Positions 27,701 to 35,386 of a DNA stretch of 64,000 nt are shown piece after piece; the stretch's first letter is position 1; each line of letters begins with the position of its first letter. Both the position numbers and the translations under genes were made by a program. The stretch spans positions 1 through 64,000 of the forward strand of contig FMXS01000019.1 of the NCBI GenBank assembly GCA_900104495.1, read 5' to 3'. The stretch comes from Ruminococcaceae bacterium FB2012 (lineage in GTDB: Bacteria; Bacillota; Clostridia; Oscillospirales; Ruminococcaceae). Under the pieces are notes generated by a model. It saw only the letters and a list, made by a program, of their open reading frames with translations, was not told where the DNA came from and did no database searches.

Positions 27701-30687
27701 TCACCGAAGCGGAGAGCCGCAAGCTCGCTGATTTTGCCTCCGGCGGAAAGCGGGAGATACCCGTTCACCTGTTCCACGGGCTCTTTGAAGCACAGGCTGC
27801 AAAACACCCCGACAGGACGGCTCTTATCGCCTGCGATGCAAGCTTTACCTATGCCGAGCTCAACGCTGAAATGAACAGGCTCGCCAACGCTCTGACAGAC
27901 CTCGGCGTCTGCCGCGGCGACAGAGTAGCCATACTCCTGCCGAGAACCAGCAGACAGATAATCGCTATGTACGGCGCCCTGAAAGCCGGGGCTGCCTACA
28001 TCCCCTGCGACCCCGAATACCCCCAGGAGCGCATTGACTACATCCTTGAAAACAGCGGTGCGAAGTTCATCATCACCGATGTGCCGAGGGGCTTCTCCAA
28101 CGAAGTCTATGCCGAAGACTTGCTGAAATGTGAGAACACCACCGCTCCCGACAGCGGCGTTACTCCGGATGATACCGCTTATCTTATTTACACCTCCGGC
28201 TCCACAGGCAGACCCAAGGGCGTTGCGGTGGGTCACGGCTCTATCGCAAACTATCTCACGCCTTTCCCCGAGAACATACACATCAAGGCTCTTGCCGACG
28301 AGGGCAGCGTCTATGTTTCGGTGACGACAGTATCCTTCGATATGTCGCTGAAAGAGACCGCAGCCGCCCTCTGCAACGGGCTTACTCTCGTGCTGGCTGA
28401 CGAGGCTCAGACCAAGGATCCGCAGAAGCTCTGCGCTCTCTTTGAGCAGACCGGCGGCGACGTATTCAACGCCACGCCCTCAAGACTTGAACAGTATATG
28501 CTCCTTGACAGCTTCCGCAGCGTGCTGGCGGGGTGCAGGATCATAATGTGCGGCGGCGAGAAGTATTCTCCCAAGCTGCTTGAAAACCTGAAAGCCGTCA
28601 CCAAAGCGCGTATCTTCAACACCTACGGCCCCACCGAGATCACAGTTTCCTGCAACGCCAAGGAGCTCACCGACGAGACCGAGATCTGCGTGGGCAGACC
28701 GCTGCTCAACGTCAACGAATACATCGTTGACAACGACGGCAACCTGCTGCCTCCCGGTGCGGTGGGCGAGCTCTGGGTCGGCGGTACGGGCGTTGCCAAG
28801 GGTTATCTGAACAATCCCGAGCTCACTGCTAAGAGCTTCCATGAGCTTAACGGCGAGCGCATCTACAAGACCGGCGACCGAGCCCGCTGGACCGATGACG
28901 GCGACATTAAAATCCTCGGCAGAAACGACGATCAGGTGAAGCTGCGGGGGCTCAGGATAGAGCTGGGCGAGGTGGAAAAGGCCATACTCTCCTGCGAGGG
29001 TGTAAAGCAGGCAGTGGCGATCATCGGAAAGATCAACTCGGCGGAGCATCTCTGCGCCTACTACTGCGCCGAGGAGAGCATCACCCCCGACGCCGTAAAG
29101 GAGCATATCTCAAAGCGGCTTGCGGCATATATGATACCCTCCTGCCTGATACGAATGGACGCCATGCCCCAGACCCCCAACGGCAAGACCGACGTCCGGG
29201 CGCTGCCGGAGCCTTATCTTTCCTTCAATACCGAGTTCAGCGAGCCCGTCAACGAGACGGAGAAGCAGCTTTGCGATATCTTTGCGCAGGTGCTGAGCCT
29301 CGATAAGGTCAGCGCCGACAGCAGCTTCTTCGACCTGGGCGGCACTTCGCTTACCGTTACCAGCGTGCTCGTGAACGCCAACGAAAAGGGGCTTGAGATA
29401 TCCTACACCGATATTTTCGCGCTGAAAACTCCCCGGGCTCTTGCCGCAAAGGCTCTCGGCGGTCAGAGCGACGACGACGGCCTTTCGGGTTATGATTACA
29501 GCGCCTTTGACAGCATACTCAAAGCCAACGAGTTCAAGCTCGGAGCAGGCAAGCCCAACGCTGTGGGTGATCTGCTGCTCACGGGTGCCACAGGCTTCCT
29601 CGGCATACATATCCTCAGAAACTTCCTTGATAACTTCAAAGGCAAGGTATGGTGCCTGATAAGAGACCGCAAGGACAAAGGCATCCCGTCGGAGCTTATG
29701 CTCAAAGGAATGCTCCACTATTATTTCCCCGGTGAGTATGACGGCCTCTTCGGAGAGCGCATCTTCGTGGTGAACGGCTCTGTCACCTCGGACAGCTGGT
29801 TTGAAGAGCTTAAGGATACGAAGATAGACACCGTCATAAACTGCGCGGCTCTGGTAAAGCACTTCTCCGATACCGACGATATCGAGCGGGTCAATGCAGG
29901 AGGCGTAAAGAACCTTATCGGCTTCTGCAAGGAGCATAACAGTATGCTGGTGCAGATCTCGACAGGCAGCGTGGCGGGGGACAGAGTCAACGGCTATCCG
30001 GCAGCAGGCAAAAACCTCGACGAACAGAGCTTCTACTTCGGACAGTACATCGACAACCAGTATGTAAAGAGCAAGTTCCTTGCGGAGAGGTACGTCCTCG
30101 AAGCGGTGCGTGACGGCCTCAGAGCCAAGATAATGCGCGTCGGCAACCTTGCCCCCAGATCATCGGACGGCGAGTTCCAGATAAACTTTGCCACCAACGG
30201 CTTTATGGGCAGGCTCCGGGCCTACGATCTTATCGGGGCTTATCCCTATTCCATGATGAATTACCCAGTTGAGTTTGCCCCCATAGACGAGACCGCCGAC
30301 GCCATAATGAAGCTCTGCACCACTCCCGATAGCTGTATCATCTTCCACCCCTTCAACAACCACTTCATCCCTCTCGGTGATATCATTCTGAGGATGAAGG
30401 AGGCTGGCCTTGATATCAGGCTTGCCGAAACGGATGAGTTTGTTTCCCGCCTCGACAAGGTACGAAACGACCCGAAAAAGGCGGCTATGCTCACTACCCT
30501 GCTTGCCTACGACAACAAGGACAGCTCAAAGAAGGTAGAGATGATCTCCGTTGACAACGAGTATACCACGCAGGTGCTTTACCGCCTGGGCTTCAGCTGG
30601 TCGATGACGGCGGAGAGCTACATCATAAACTTCATCACCCTGCTGAACGGGCTCACTTTCTTTGACGCAGGAGGCGGTGCGGAATGA
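21730..30687 (+). CDS. Trimodular nonribosomal peptide synthetase, A-T-C-A-T-C-A-T-R
   Basis: Protein of 2,985 residues. A1 has YTSGSTGRPKG near 137 and NGKLDRNALP near 454; T1 LGGDS at about 511; C1 HHLITDG near 684; A2 YTSGSTGKPKG near 1138, YGPTE near 1271; T2 GLTSL with Ser at about 1522; C2 HHAVMDG near 1705; A3 YTSGSTGRPKG near 2153; T3 LGGTSL with Ser near 2540; and a terminal thioester reductase with GATGFLG near 2618 and YVKSK near 2778. A reductase end releases an aldehyde or alcohol, so the product is probably a three-unit peptide aldehyde, a protease-inhibitor-like or cyclising metabolite. A1 has FVAS where FDAS is expected, losing the Asp that holds the amino group, so unit 1 may be a non-amino acid. 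ATG at 21730 follows GGAGG. Its stop overlaps the next start. Confidence 0.92.
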   Translation: MNRIYSMISDSIKRFGNNPAVTDTGSGESLTYSQLDELARRIAGKLISSGVRPGDFVTVELPRRMDYIAAMLGAWYAGASYAPLSDSYPGDRLAYIRENCKAAAVIDEAFMSGIEAEQPLDNTVLPDESASAVLIYTSGSTGRPKGVLHDFTSVTESVLRYTKLMELDENSRQAIGASLTFVASLQAVWAPLSMGLTAFLLPYEVIGDPVQLAENFDRFGITHSFISPKIMKLFKRKGSSLKCVIVAGERVSNVYDPDFKIICSFGQTETAAAATAFTIDRKYENTPIGKAIDGVYTYILGEDCSEADEGELCISGHFASCYLGLPEQSAKTFVENPFKDRDGCPRMVRTGDIVRRDADGDLIYLNRRDWMVKINGQRVEPGETETRLSQIEGVTAAAVRSFTDSNGQTYLCGYYTAPEKLPDSFIREKLAEALPAYMIPRFILHLDTLPLNENGKLDRNALPEPKAEDFAAEYRAPQTDEEKLVCKAFEELLGLERAGADDDFFALGGDSIKAVMLQEKLSQYSLTAGQIFENRTPAGIAACLAAKEQISFDFPEKDAYPMTDPQLGIYLANILDAESLEYNNPVTLFLDKDTGITAQTLADAVKQTAELYPSIKVCARTVDSVPCMVPVPDMIIDVPVIAAELADEDGLCRDFIKPFDLEKGPLFRFAVYDTPAGVMFISDVHHLITDGTSLSLFMKNLSLICAGKEPVAETVSSFRLSSYEQELKSGERYQECKKFFDDMLAGAETDSNLIPDEITDPPGTKGGVQRFSVSEHAHKIQSLCKKLGITENTFFLGAFAYALAKQSGQEPASLCVVENGRHLPELQYTFGMLVHTLPLYIKTEDSKSVSDYLSEVQRILFGSLDHDLVSIVQLANEYEVSSDILFVYQGEMFGGVDFGGKTVTPHIRKTGDAVSKLSLDVFKEQGGYTLSFEYRKDLYLDETVENFARLYMNIVKGLTECDRLSGIELCGERERAFIRKANDNKVEFDRSLTLTELFRRQAKAHPDNIAVSFKGKSLTYAELDRYSENLARLLAKQGVKREQPVGIMVKRCELFPVCTLGVLKAGGACQPLDSNYPQDRLEFMLEDSKAQIVIADDELAGLIPGFGGTVISANSIYDLPEDRETQLDAPDAHTLFALIYTSGSTGKPKGCMLEHANLVNFCISFAEKFDVTSEDRFAAFGAFGFDASMQDIYPALTHGASVYIVPEETRLDLVELHEFVIGNKITMMDCTTQLGRQYITAYPESPYMRIFTVGGEKLVPCEPPEFEFWNTYGPTECTIYVSDYHVDRQYESVPIGKSFGNCDIYILDRCGRLLPPGAVGELAVSGYPVTRGYLGREDLTAEKFIANTVFDIPGYERTYLTGDVCRYLPDGNIQFVGRRDEQVKIRGFRIELTEIERRIREYESITDASVIAVELPGGGKAVAAYVVSPEKVDIPSLNRFIADELPPYMVPSVTMQIDSIPITPNGKVDKRKLPKPTIQSGDDNAPRQLSSLEKRLCETVSAITGFECSCVTESLISIGLTSLTTIMFAAKLFDEYGLKVGVSELMEEDCTLMTVEDMIVEHLLTSKGGTAAETEHIQRTSSPLGSEQLGVYYDSMKQPDSTVYNIPVKYTFPKKTDVRRLKDALEKLILATPVLCSRIVLDGNGITQQIIPDLKPEIPVTAVDADALDLYMKSFVKPFRLSSGPLFRAEIIETDSSVILLFDAHHAVMDGLSLSVFISKLTQLYTDGSEPGTDSSYYDYIAEEAELENSEAGEKAREYYKELFSDYENASDITPDLNGEPETGALGEAVCLVDRSRAEAFCRAGQFTPAALFLAATQYAVSRCTGDRQVYMSMISGGRQDVRYIDSIGMFVKNLPLHAVIDTERTAQQFVTDTAAAIAAAQKNSVYPFIRLFDKYGFASKINYACQLGIEGEITLEGETVTEEAIIAPAPKFSLSVHIEEGGADSIAVKVQYNTALYSEKAAMMISSAIARTAENIISEPAGKLCGISMLTEAESRKLADFASGGKREIPVHLFHGLFEAQAAKHPDRTALIACDASFTYAELNAEMNRLANALTDLGVCRGDRVAILLPRTSRQIIAMYGALKAGAAYIPCDPEYPQERIDYILENSGAKFIITDVPRGFSNEVYAEDLLKCENTTAPDSGVTPDDTAYLIYTSGSTGRPKGVAVGHGSIANYLTPFPENIHIKALADEGSVYVSVTTVSFDMSLKETAAALCNGLTLVLADEAQTKDPQKLCALFEQTGGDVFNATPSRLEQYMLLDSFRSVLAGCRIIMCGGEKYSPKLLENLKAVTKARIFNTYGPTEITVSCNAKELTDETEICVGRPLLNVNEYIVDNDGNLLPPGAVGELWVGGTGVAKGYLNNPELTAKSFHELNGERIYKTGDRARWTDDGDIKILGRNDDQVKLRGLRIELGEVEKAILSCEGVKQAVAIIGKINSAEHLCAYYCAEESITPDAVKEHISKRLAAYMIPSCLIRMDAMPQTPNGKTDVRALPEPYLSFNTEFSEPVNETEKQLCDIFAQVLSLDKVSADSSFFDLGGTSLTVTSVLVNANEKGLEISYTDIFALKTPRALAAKALGGQSDDDGLSGYDYSAFDSILKANEFKLGAGKPNAVGDLLLTGATGFLGIHILRNFLDNFKGKVWCLIRDRKDKGIPSELMLKGMLHYYFPGEYDGLFGERIFVVNGSVTSDSWFEELKDTKIDTVINCAALVKHFSDTDDIERVNAGGVKNLIGFCKEHNSMLVQISTGSVAGDRVNGYPAAGKNLDEQSFYFGQYIDNQYVKSKFLAERYVLEAVRDGLRAKIMRVGNLAPRSSDGEFQINFATNGFMGRLRAYDLIGAYPYSMMNYPVEFAPIDETADAIMKLCTTPDSCIIFHPFNNHFIPLGDIILRMKEAGLDIRLAETDEFVSRLDKVRNDPKKAAMLTTLLAYDNKDSSKKVEMISVDNEYTTQVLYRLGFSWSMTAESYIINFITLLNGLTFFDAGGGAE

Positions 30688-32435
30688 CGTTGAAAAGAAA
30701 CAGCGTCCTGTTAAACAGGAAGTTCAATGAATATCTTATCCCCGCCATTCTCAGCGCAATGTCCATACTGCTGGCGTCCTTCATCGACGGCATCATCGTT
30801 TCCGACCTCATAAGCCCCGACGCGCTGTCGGCTGTGTATCTTTCCGACCCGGTGATACTGTTCTTTCAGGCCGTGTTCTTCCTCTTCGGCATCGGCGGGC
30901 TCATAAGCATATCCACCGCTCTCGGCAACCGGGACAACCGCAAGGCCAATGCACTGTTCACCCTTGCCGTGGCGGGCTCGGTGATATCTGCGGTGCTGGT
31001 GACGGTGTTCGGAACGCTTTTCACCGACGGCATTGTTTCCCTTATCTGCAACGAGGAAAAGCTCACGGATATGGTGACGGACTATGTGCTCTACAGCTTT
31101 TACGGCTGCTCGCTGATAATCATTGTCCCCGCGTTCTCCTTCCTGATGAGAGTTGACGGTCAGCCGAAGCTGGCCTCTGCCATACTTATCACCTCAAACG
31201 CCGTGAACCTCATCATGGACTTTGTCTACATCAAGGTCTTTGATATGGGCATAAAGGGTGCCGCCCTCGCCACGGTGACGGGCTACGCCGTCGGACTGGT
31301 CTTTGTGATCTACTATCTCTTTTTCAGCAAGAAACGCGCCCTCAGATTTGTTAAGCTCGGCATACAGGAGATAAAACTTCTCGGTGAGCTCTGCGCCAGC
31401 GGTATATCCTCGGTGCTGAATACCGTGCTGCTGTTCGTCAAGTCGGTGCTGCTCAACAGGATCGTTATTTCCACCGCCAGCGTTGAGGGCATCGGGGCAT
31501 TCTCGGTGTGCAATCTGCTGCTGACTTTCATTTCCATGTTCGTCTCCGGCGGTGCGGACACCATGACCCCCATAGTGAGTATGCTCTGCGGCGACAGGGA
31601 CTACAAGGGCATAAAAATGACCATGAGGCGGACGTTTATCTTTGTCCTCGGCTGCTGTTCGGTGGTGATAGCTTTCGTATGCCTGTTCCCGGAGACGGTG
31701 CTGGGCTTCTTCTCCTTCGACGCTCCCGAGAAGCTGGACGCCGGCGTTCCCGCCGTCAGGATATTCTCCCTGAGCCTCATCGGAATGAGCATCAGCTACA
31801 TTATGATGAACTATTTCCAGTCCACAAAGCACAAGTCCCTTTCGGTGATGATCTCGCTGCTTCGCGGACTGGTGATAACCGTCCCCCTGGCCTGGGGCAT
31901 GGGTAAGGCCTTCGGTGCCGAGGGCATCTGGTGGTCGATCTTCATTTCCGAAATGCTGACCGCGGCGGCGGTGTTTGCCGTGAGCTTTGTCATCAGCAAA
32001 CGCAAAAGCGACAAATACAGCGGCATACTCCTCTTTGAGAAAGACGCCGAGAACGCTGCCGAATACGATGTGAGCCTTGAAGCAGAGGCTCAGCAGGCTG
32101 TCAGCGTGTCCGAGAGCATCAGCGAATTTGCTCTTGCAAACTCCGTCATCGAAAAGACCGCCCGGTATGCGGGTCTGCTGGCGGAGGAGACCGTGGAGCA
32201 TATACGCCGCTTCAACACCGGCAAGAAGCCGCCCCGGATAGACCTGTTCTGTAAGGTGCTGCCGGATAAGCTGATCCTCACGGTCAGGGACAACGGCGCA
32301 GTATTCGACCCCGCCAAGACCGATGAAGACACCGAGGAATTCTCGAACCTGAAAATGATAAACAGCGTTGCTGAAAACGTTGAGTATTCAAGAGTCATAG
32401 GGCTCAACAATATGCTTGTTGAATTAGGGAGGTAA
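30684..32435 (+). CDS. MATE-family exporter fused to RsbW-like ATPase domain (NRPS operon)
   Basis: Protein of 583 residues translated from an ATGA overlap with the NRPS stop, so co-expressed. Residues 1 to about 450 are a MATE exporter. From about 465 a cytoplasmic tail contains LLAEETVEHIRRFN (N box with conserved Glu and Asn), ILTVRDNGAVFDP (G1 box) and a C-terminal GLNNMLVELG, the layout of RsbW/SpoIIAB-like HATPase_c_2 domains. The transporter probably exports the NRPS product. The tail suggests control by the PP2C/STAS pair upstream, either as a gate or as an anti-STAS kinase. Domain calls are by motif inspection. Confidence 0.82.
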   Translation: MTLKRNSVLLNRKFNEYLIPAILSAMSILLASFIDGIIVSDLISPDALSAVYLSDPVILFFQAVFFLFGIGGLISISTALGNRDNRKANALFTLAVAGSVISAVLVTVFGTLFTDGIVSLICNEEKLTDMVTDYVLYSFYGCSLIIIVPAFSFLMRVDGQPKLASAILITSNAVNLIMDFVYIKVFDMGIKGAALATVTGYAVGLVFVIYYLFFSKKRALRFVKLGIQEIKLLGELCASGISSVLNTVLLFVKSVLLNRIVISTASVEGIGAFSVCNLLLTFISMFVSGGADTMTPIVSMLCGDRDYKGIKMTMRRTFIFVLGCCSVVIAFVCLFPETVLGFFSFDAPEKLDAGVPAVRIFSLSLIGMSISYIMMNYFQSTKHKSLSVMISLLRGLVITVPLAWGMGKAFGAEGIWWSIFISEMLTAAAVFAVSFVISKRKSDKYSGILLFEKDAENAAEYDVSLEAEAQQAVSVSESISEFALANSVIEKTARYAGLLAEETVEHIRRFNTGKKPPRIDLFCKVLPDKLILTVRDNGAVFDPAKTDEDTEEFSNLKMINSVAENVEYSRVIGLNNMLVELGR

Positions 32436-32440
32436 GCAGT

Positions 32441-33196
32441 ATGCTGAAATTTTATCTGTACAATTTTTCACCCACAAGCTCTGCGGAGCAGATCGTCAAA
32501 GACATAAATATGATGTGTGATAAGACCATGCAGTACAAGCGCATGGAGGATATCATGCTCTTCGTCGGCGTGCCCACCGCGTCCCTTGAAGCGGTCTGCA
32601 AGAGCATCGAGGACAGAGAGCTTGTGAAGCTCTGCTCACAATGTTTCTGCGCGGAGGGCGTTTCCGGTATGCCCACCGCTGAGCAGCTGAAAGGCATCGG
32701 CGCCCATGCCGGTATGACCGGACTTGCGGACAGGAGATACATCCTCGGCGAGCCGGACAGCTTCATCAGAGGGGGCGTTGGGAAGCTGCTGTCTCTCGGT
32801 ATGAAGTGTCTGCTCTGCTTCGGTGAAACTGCTCAGATGAAACAGGAAGGCACAGCCAGAGCCGTTGTCACCGGGCAGATAAAGACCGGCCTTGCAGATG
32901 TGACCGTGGATGCCGCCTACCGCACCGGCCTGCTCTATCGTCCGCTGTGGGAATTCGGGGGCGAGACCACAGATCTTGGCTATGCCCTTGAAATGATACA
33001 GACGGTCAAGGATGCCGCAGCCTCTGCACTGCCCACCCTGCCGGAGCCTCTGCCCCTGCTCTACGGCGGAACACTTACTGTCCCGCAGCTCAAAGAGCTT
33101 TATGAAAAACAGATCATCGACGGCTACTTCGCCGATGCCGCAAACATGACGCCGGAGGAATTTATTGAGCTTATCGACGCTGTGGGCAATGTGTGA
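32441..33196 (+). CDS. Triosephosphate-isomerase-like pseudoenzyme
   Basis: Protein of 251 residues, the length of a TIM. TIM landmarks are recognisable: LKGIGAHAGMTGLADRRY (for the GHSERR region), CLLCFGET, LYRPLWEFGGETTD (for AYEPVWAIGTG), and LLYGGTLTVPQLKEL...DGYFADAANM (for the phosphate-binding YGGSV and VGGASL). All three catalytic residues are gone: no NWK lysine at the start, His of GHSE is Leu, and Glu of YEPVW is Arg. The enzyme cannot be a normal isomerase. It follows the MATE gene by five bases and ends the NRPS operon, so a role in biosynthesis, tailoring or regulation is possible. Confidence 0.75.
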   Translation: MLKFYLYNFSPTSSAEQIVKDINMMCDKTMQYKRMEDIMLFVGVPTASLEAVCKSIEDRELVKLCSQCFCAEGVSGMPTAEQLKGIGAHAGMTGLADRRYILGEPDSFIRGGVGKLLSLGMKCLLCFGETAQMKQEGTARAVVTGQIKTGLADVTVDAAYRTGLLYRPLWEFGGETTDLGYALEMIQTVKDAAASALPTLPEPLPLLYGGTLTVPQLKELYEKQIIDGYFADAANMTPEEFIELIDAVGNV

Positions 33197-33349
33197 GTTT
33201 AACTTTCAGAATTGATCCATAAGGAACGTCAGTAACTGACGGGTAGAACAGCTGTAATATGAAACCCTCCTATCTTGTCAGCCGCACCGTTCACCAGCCC
33301 GATACGTCATTACCAAAGTATATTAAACCGCGAAAATACGTAAAAAACA

Positions 33350-33383
33350 GGCAGATGCACAAGTTGCACCTTGTGCATCTGCC
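33350..33383 (-). terminator. Perfect 14-bp hairpin, terminator for minus-strand transcripts
   Basis: GGCAGATGCACAAG pairs exactly with CTTGTGCATCTGCC around a six-base loop. On the minus strand the stem is followed by TGTTTTTT, so it can terminate the CBASS transcript arriving from the right. Plus-strand transcripts of the NRPS operon would form the same hairpin but lack the T tract. Confidence 0.55.
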
Positions 33384-33448
33384 TCAACTGTTTATATGGA
33401 TGAAAATCAAAATAGCAAAAGAAAAAGCCTGTAAATACGGGCTTTGGT

Positions 33449-33465
33449 GGTGCAGGTGAAGGGAC
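33449..33465 (-). other. tRNA-Leu 3'-end fragment (att scar 1)
   Basis: GGTGCAGGTGAAGGGAC is the complement of a tRNA-Leu acceptor/T-arm end (GTCCCTTCACCTGCACC). The match stops after the T arm. An AAGCCTGTAAATACGGGCTT hairpin lies next to it, as at 52358. No full tRNA is present, so it is an attachment-site remnant. Confidence 0.5.
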
Positions 33466-33553
33466 GTTGAACAGTGGCTTCAAGTCTGCTTTCTGCTCCA
33501 TAAACAAAAAACGTAATATCTCTCGCTTCGCTCAAGATATTACGCTTTTTGTT

Positions 33554-33595
33554 GGTGCAGGTAAAGGGACTTGAAGCACTACCAGCGCCTGCGGC
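33554..33595 (-). other. tRNA-Leu 3'-end fragment (att scar 2, longest)
   Basis: On the minus strand this reads GCCGCAGGCG, a short divergent part, then TTCAAGTCCCTTTACCTGCA and CC: variable arm, T loop and acceptor strand of a tRNA-Leu. The T stem does not pair, so it is not a functional gene. It marks integration of an element into a tRNA-Leu 3' end. Confidence 0.6.
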
Positions 33596-33807
33596 GTTTT
33601 TATGCAGACTGTTGTAAACGCCGATAATGCGCGGTTTGTGAACTTGTGGCCTCGAACCGTTTAATGTGATTTTAAGCCATTTGGGGTAAGAATAATGGCC
33701 AAATAATGGCCGGAAATCGTTAAACACAACAGTAAACTTTTTTCACTTTTAAGTTCTACGATCTTGAATTTCTTTGTCAAGCATAGTACAGTACTCTTCA
33801 ATAATGA

Positions 33808-34248
33808 TTATTCTTCTTTGTTTTTGGGATGTTCTCCTCCGCCTTTCCATTCACCTGTAAATAACCATATTTCATAATAATATAACCATTCTATAGCCCA
33901 CACTACCATTGTTGTACTTAACAATTGACTTGATGAAAATTCCCAGGCTTTGCATAAACAGATGGAAACTTTATTCCCCAAATAATCAATACCATAATTA
34001 TGTGGAAAATCAGGATCGTCCAACTTACACAAACCCTCTCCAACTACATATACTTTTGGGCTTTCTTTTAGGCGATATGTTATTTCGAGATTATATACTC
34101 GTGATAACGGTGACGGCTTTACCTTTGCCCTCCAATAGAGAGTTCCATTACGAATCATAGCTCTGCTCATAGGAAATTTGCTTTGTAAATCTGCACATTG
34201 TTGCGCAAGGGTACAAGGTTTACATTTGGGATGTTTTTTATTTGCCAA
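33808..34248 (-). CDS. CBASS E2-like protein
   Basis: Protein of 146 residues, apparently of the short ubiquitin-conjugating-enzyme-like (E2-like) family of type II CBASS operons: LEITYRLKESPKVYVVGEGL, PHNYGIDYLGNKVSICLC with a candidate catalytic Cys, and a C-terminal WLYYYEIWLFTGEWKGGGEHP. In such systems an E2-like protein primes the cyclase by conjugation. No E1 or JAB partner is seen. Its start overlaps the cyclase stop. Low GC content compared with neighbours supports acquisition by transfer. Assignment rests on motif recognition. Confidence 0.65.
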   Translation of the reverse strand: MANKKHPKCKPCTLAQQCADLQSKFPMSRAMIRNGTLYWRAKVKPSPLSRVYNLEITYRLKESPKVYVVGEGLCKLDDPDFPHNYGIDYLGNKVSICLCKAWEFSSSQLLSTTMVVWAIEWLYYYEIWLFTGEWKGGGEHPKNKEE

Positions 34249-35383
34249 AGAACGTATGCCCCTTTACTTTTATTGCAGATGCGTTTTGAATGACACCTAA
34301 TCCTCCTGTTAATCCGGCAGCGTATAATCTCCCATCATCACGACAAGATTTCATTTCGTCTCCGCATTTGTTTACCGCTCTTTTAACCGGCGCTTCACCC
34401 AAAGATGATTTAAGAGTATCCGCGATAAGATCCAGTCCAGTGAATTTTAGTGGATTTTCTAAAAGATCCTTATGAGCAGTTGAAAGCCAATTAAAAAAGC
34501 AATCTGCTTTCGCATGATTTTCATTCCACTTTTCTGCAAAGTTCTCATCCGACATAACAGGGTTTAATAATTTATATTTTCCACTAGTTATTTGTATATA
34601 ATCAGGAATAGTCTTCAATATATTTGATAATGCATCATACACATTATCTTCTCCTTTGTAAGCCAAAGCTGCAAGTGTAGTTATAATTATTGAAATCGGT
34701 GCATTATTATCATTTTTCTGAAACATAATATCTCGATGCCGCTTTAGAAGCTGGATTGTTTTCTGCATTACTGTCCTTCTTCGGTATGTTGGAACTTTAT
34801 CGATCTCTGTTTTCCTTTTCGCATAAATAGAATTTTTTTCAATCAATTCCTTCTGTGCCAACATTCTTCTAACAAACCAGTCATGATATGCTTCAGGATT
34901 GCTGTATTTTTCAGTATACTGATTATTTCCTTCCCTATGAGTTAATTTAATGGCTGTAGCTATTTTGGGTATATATACTTTTTCTTTTGGAACACACGGA
35001 AGTATATCCATATGAAATTCATCATAACGCATTGTCCAGCAACGTTTTCCTTCTTTTTCAAGCATACTTGCATATCTATCATTTGCTTTTAAACGATCTC
35101 CAACTATGCTTTTAATATCTGATAGGGGCAAATTCTGTCCGGTTCTAAGTAAACACACGAGATCCATATCGTAGTCATCAGAATCGTCTATTGGGCGTAC
35201 TACGGTTCCTAAATTCATAGACCCCTGTGGCTTGATACACACATCGTAATCAATACCATTACCGATCCATTTTCCTACGGCTTCATAGCTTTTTACAGCC
35301 TTCTCCATCATTGTGTCTGAAATATTAAGTTCATCGGCAATTTTGTCCAAAAAATCACCTAACGCATGTTGTCTTTCTTTCAA
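34238..35383 (-). CDS. CD-NTase (cGAS/DncV-like nucleotidyltransferase), CBASS cyclase
   Basis: Protein of 381 residues. The catalytic core is visible: QGSMNLGT at residues 53-60 (the GS motif), DDYDMDL at 69-75 (metal-binding Asp pair), and a third acidic position in FHMDILP near 122. It makes a cyclic oligonucleotide second messenger after phage sensing in CBASS. It appears full-length. Located between the effector remnant (3 bp upstream) and the E2-like gene. The product nucleotide cannot be told from sequence. Confidence 0.8.
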   Translation of the reverse strand: MKERQHALGDFLDKIADELNISDTMMEKAVKSYEAVGKWIGNGIDYDVCIKPQGSMNLGTVVRPIDDSDDYDMDLVCLLRTGQNLPLSDIKSIVGDRLKANDRYASMLEKEGKRCWTMRYDEFHMDILPCVPKEKVYIPKIATAIKLTHREGNNQYTEKYSNPEAYHDWFVRRMLAQKELIEKNSIYAKRKTEIDKVPTYRRRTVMQKTIQLLKRHRDIMFQKNDNNAPISIIITTLAALAYKGEDNVYDALSNILKTIPDYIQITSGKYKLLNPVMSDENFAEKWNENHAKADCFFNWLSTAHKDLLENPLKFTGLDLIADTLKSSLGEAPVKRAVNKCGDEMKSCRDDGRLYAAGLTGGLGVIQNASAIKVKGHTFFGK

Positions 35384-35386
35384 TTA

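Larger units (their letters stand above)
33197..33807. other. Intergenic region with hairpins and tRNA-Leu fragments, no gene
   Basis: No supported protein gene. It contains the palindrome CGTCAGTAACTGACG (about 33227), a perfect 14-bp hairpin (33350-33383), a terminator-like CGTAATATCT...AGATATTACG followed by CTTTTT (about 33512-33549), and two fragments of a tRNA-Leu 3' end described separately. From about 33600 to 33730 the sequence resembles 52420-52550. Confidence 0.5.

Noticed and set aside
27058..28281. Long open frame of about 400 codons on the minus strand inside the NRPS gene
   Set aside because: It is the shadow of a GC-rich coding frame: it overlaps unmistakable C and A domain motifs, has no ribosome site and no recognisable domain. 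The same holds for minus-strand frames at 22942-23787, 29110-29937 and 31194-32201.
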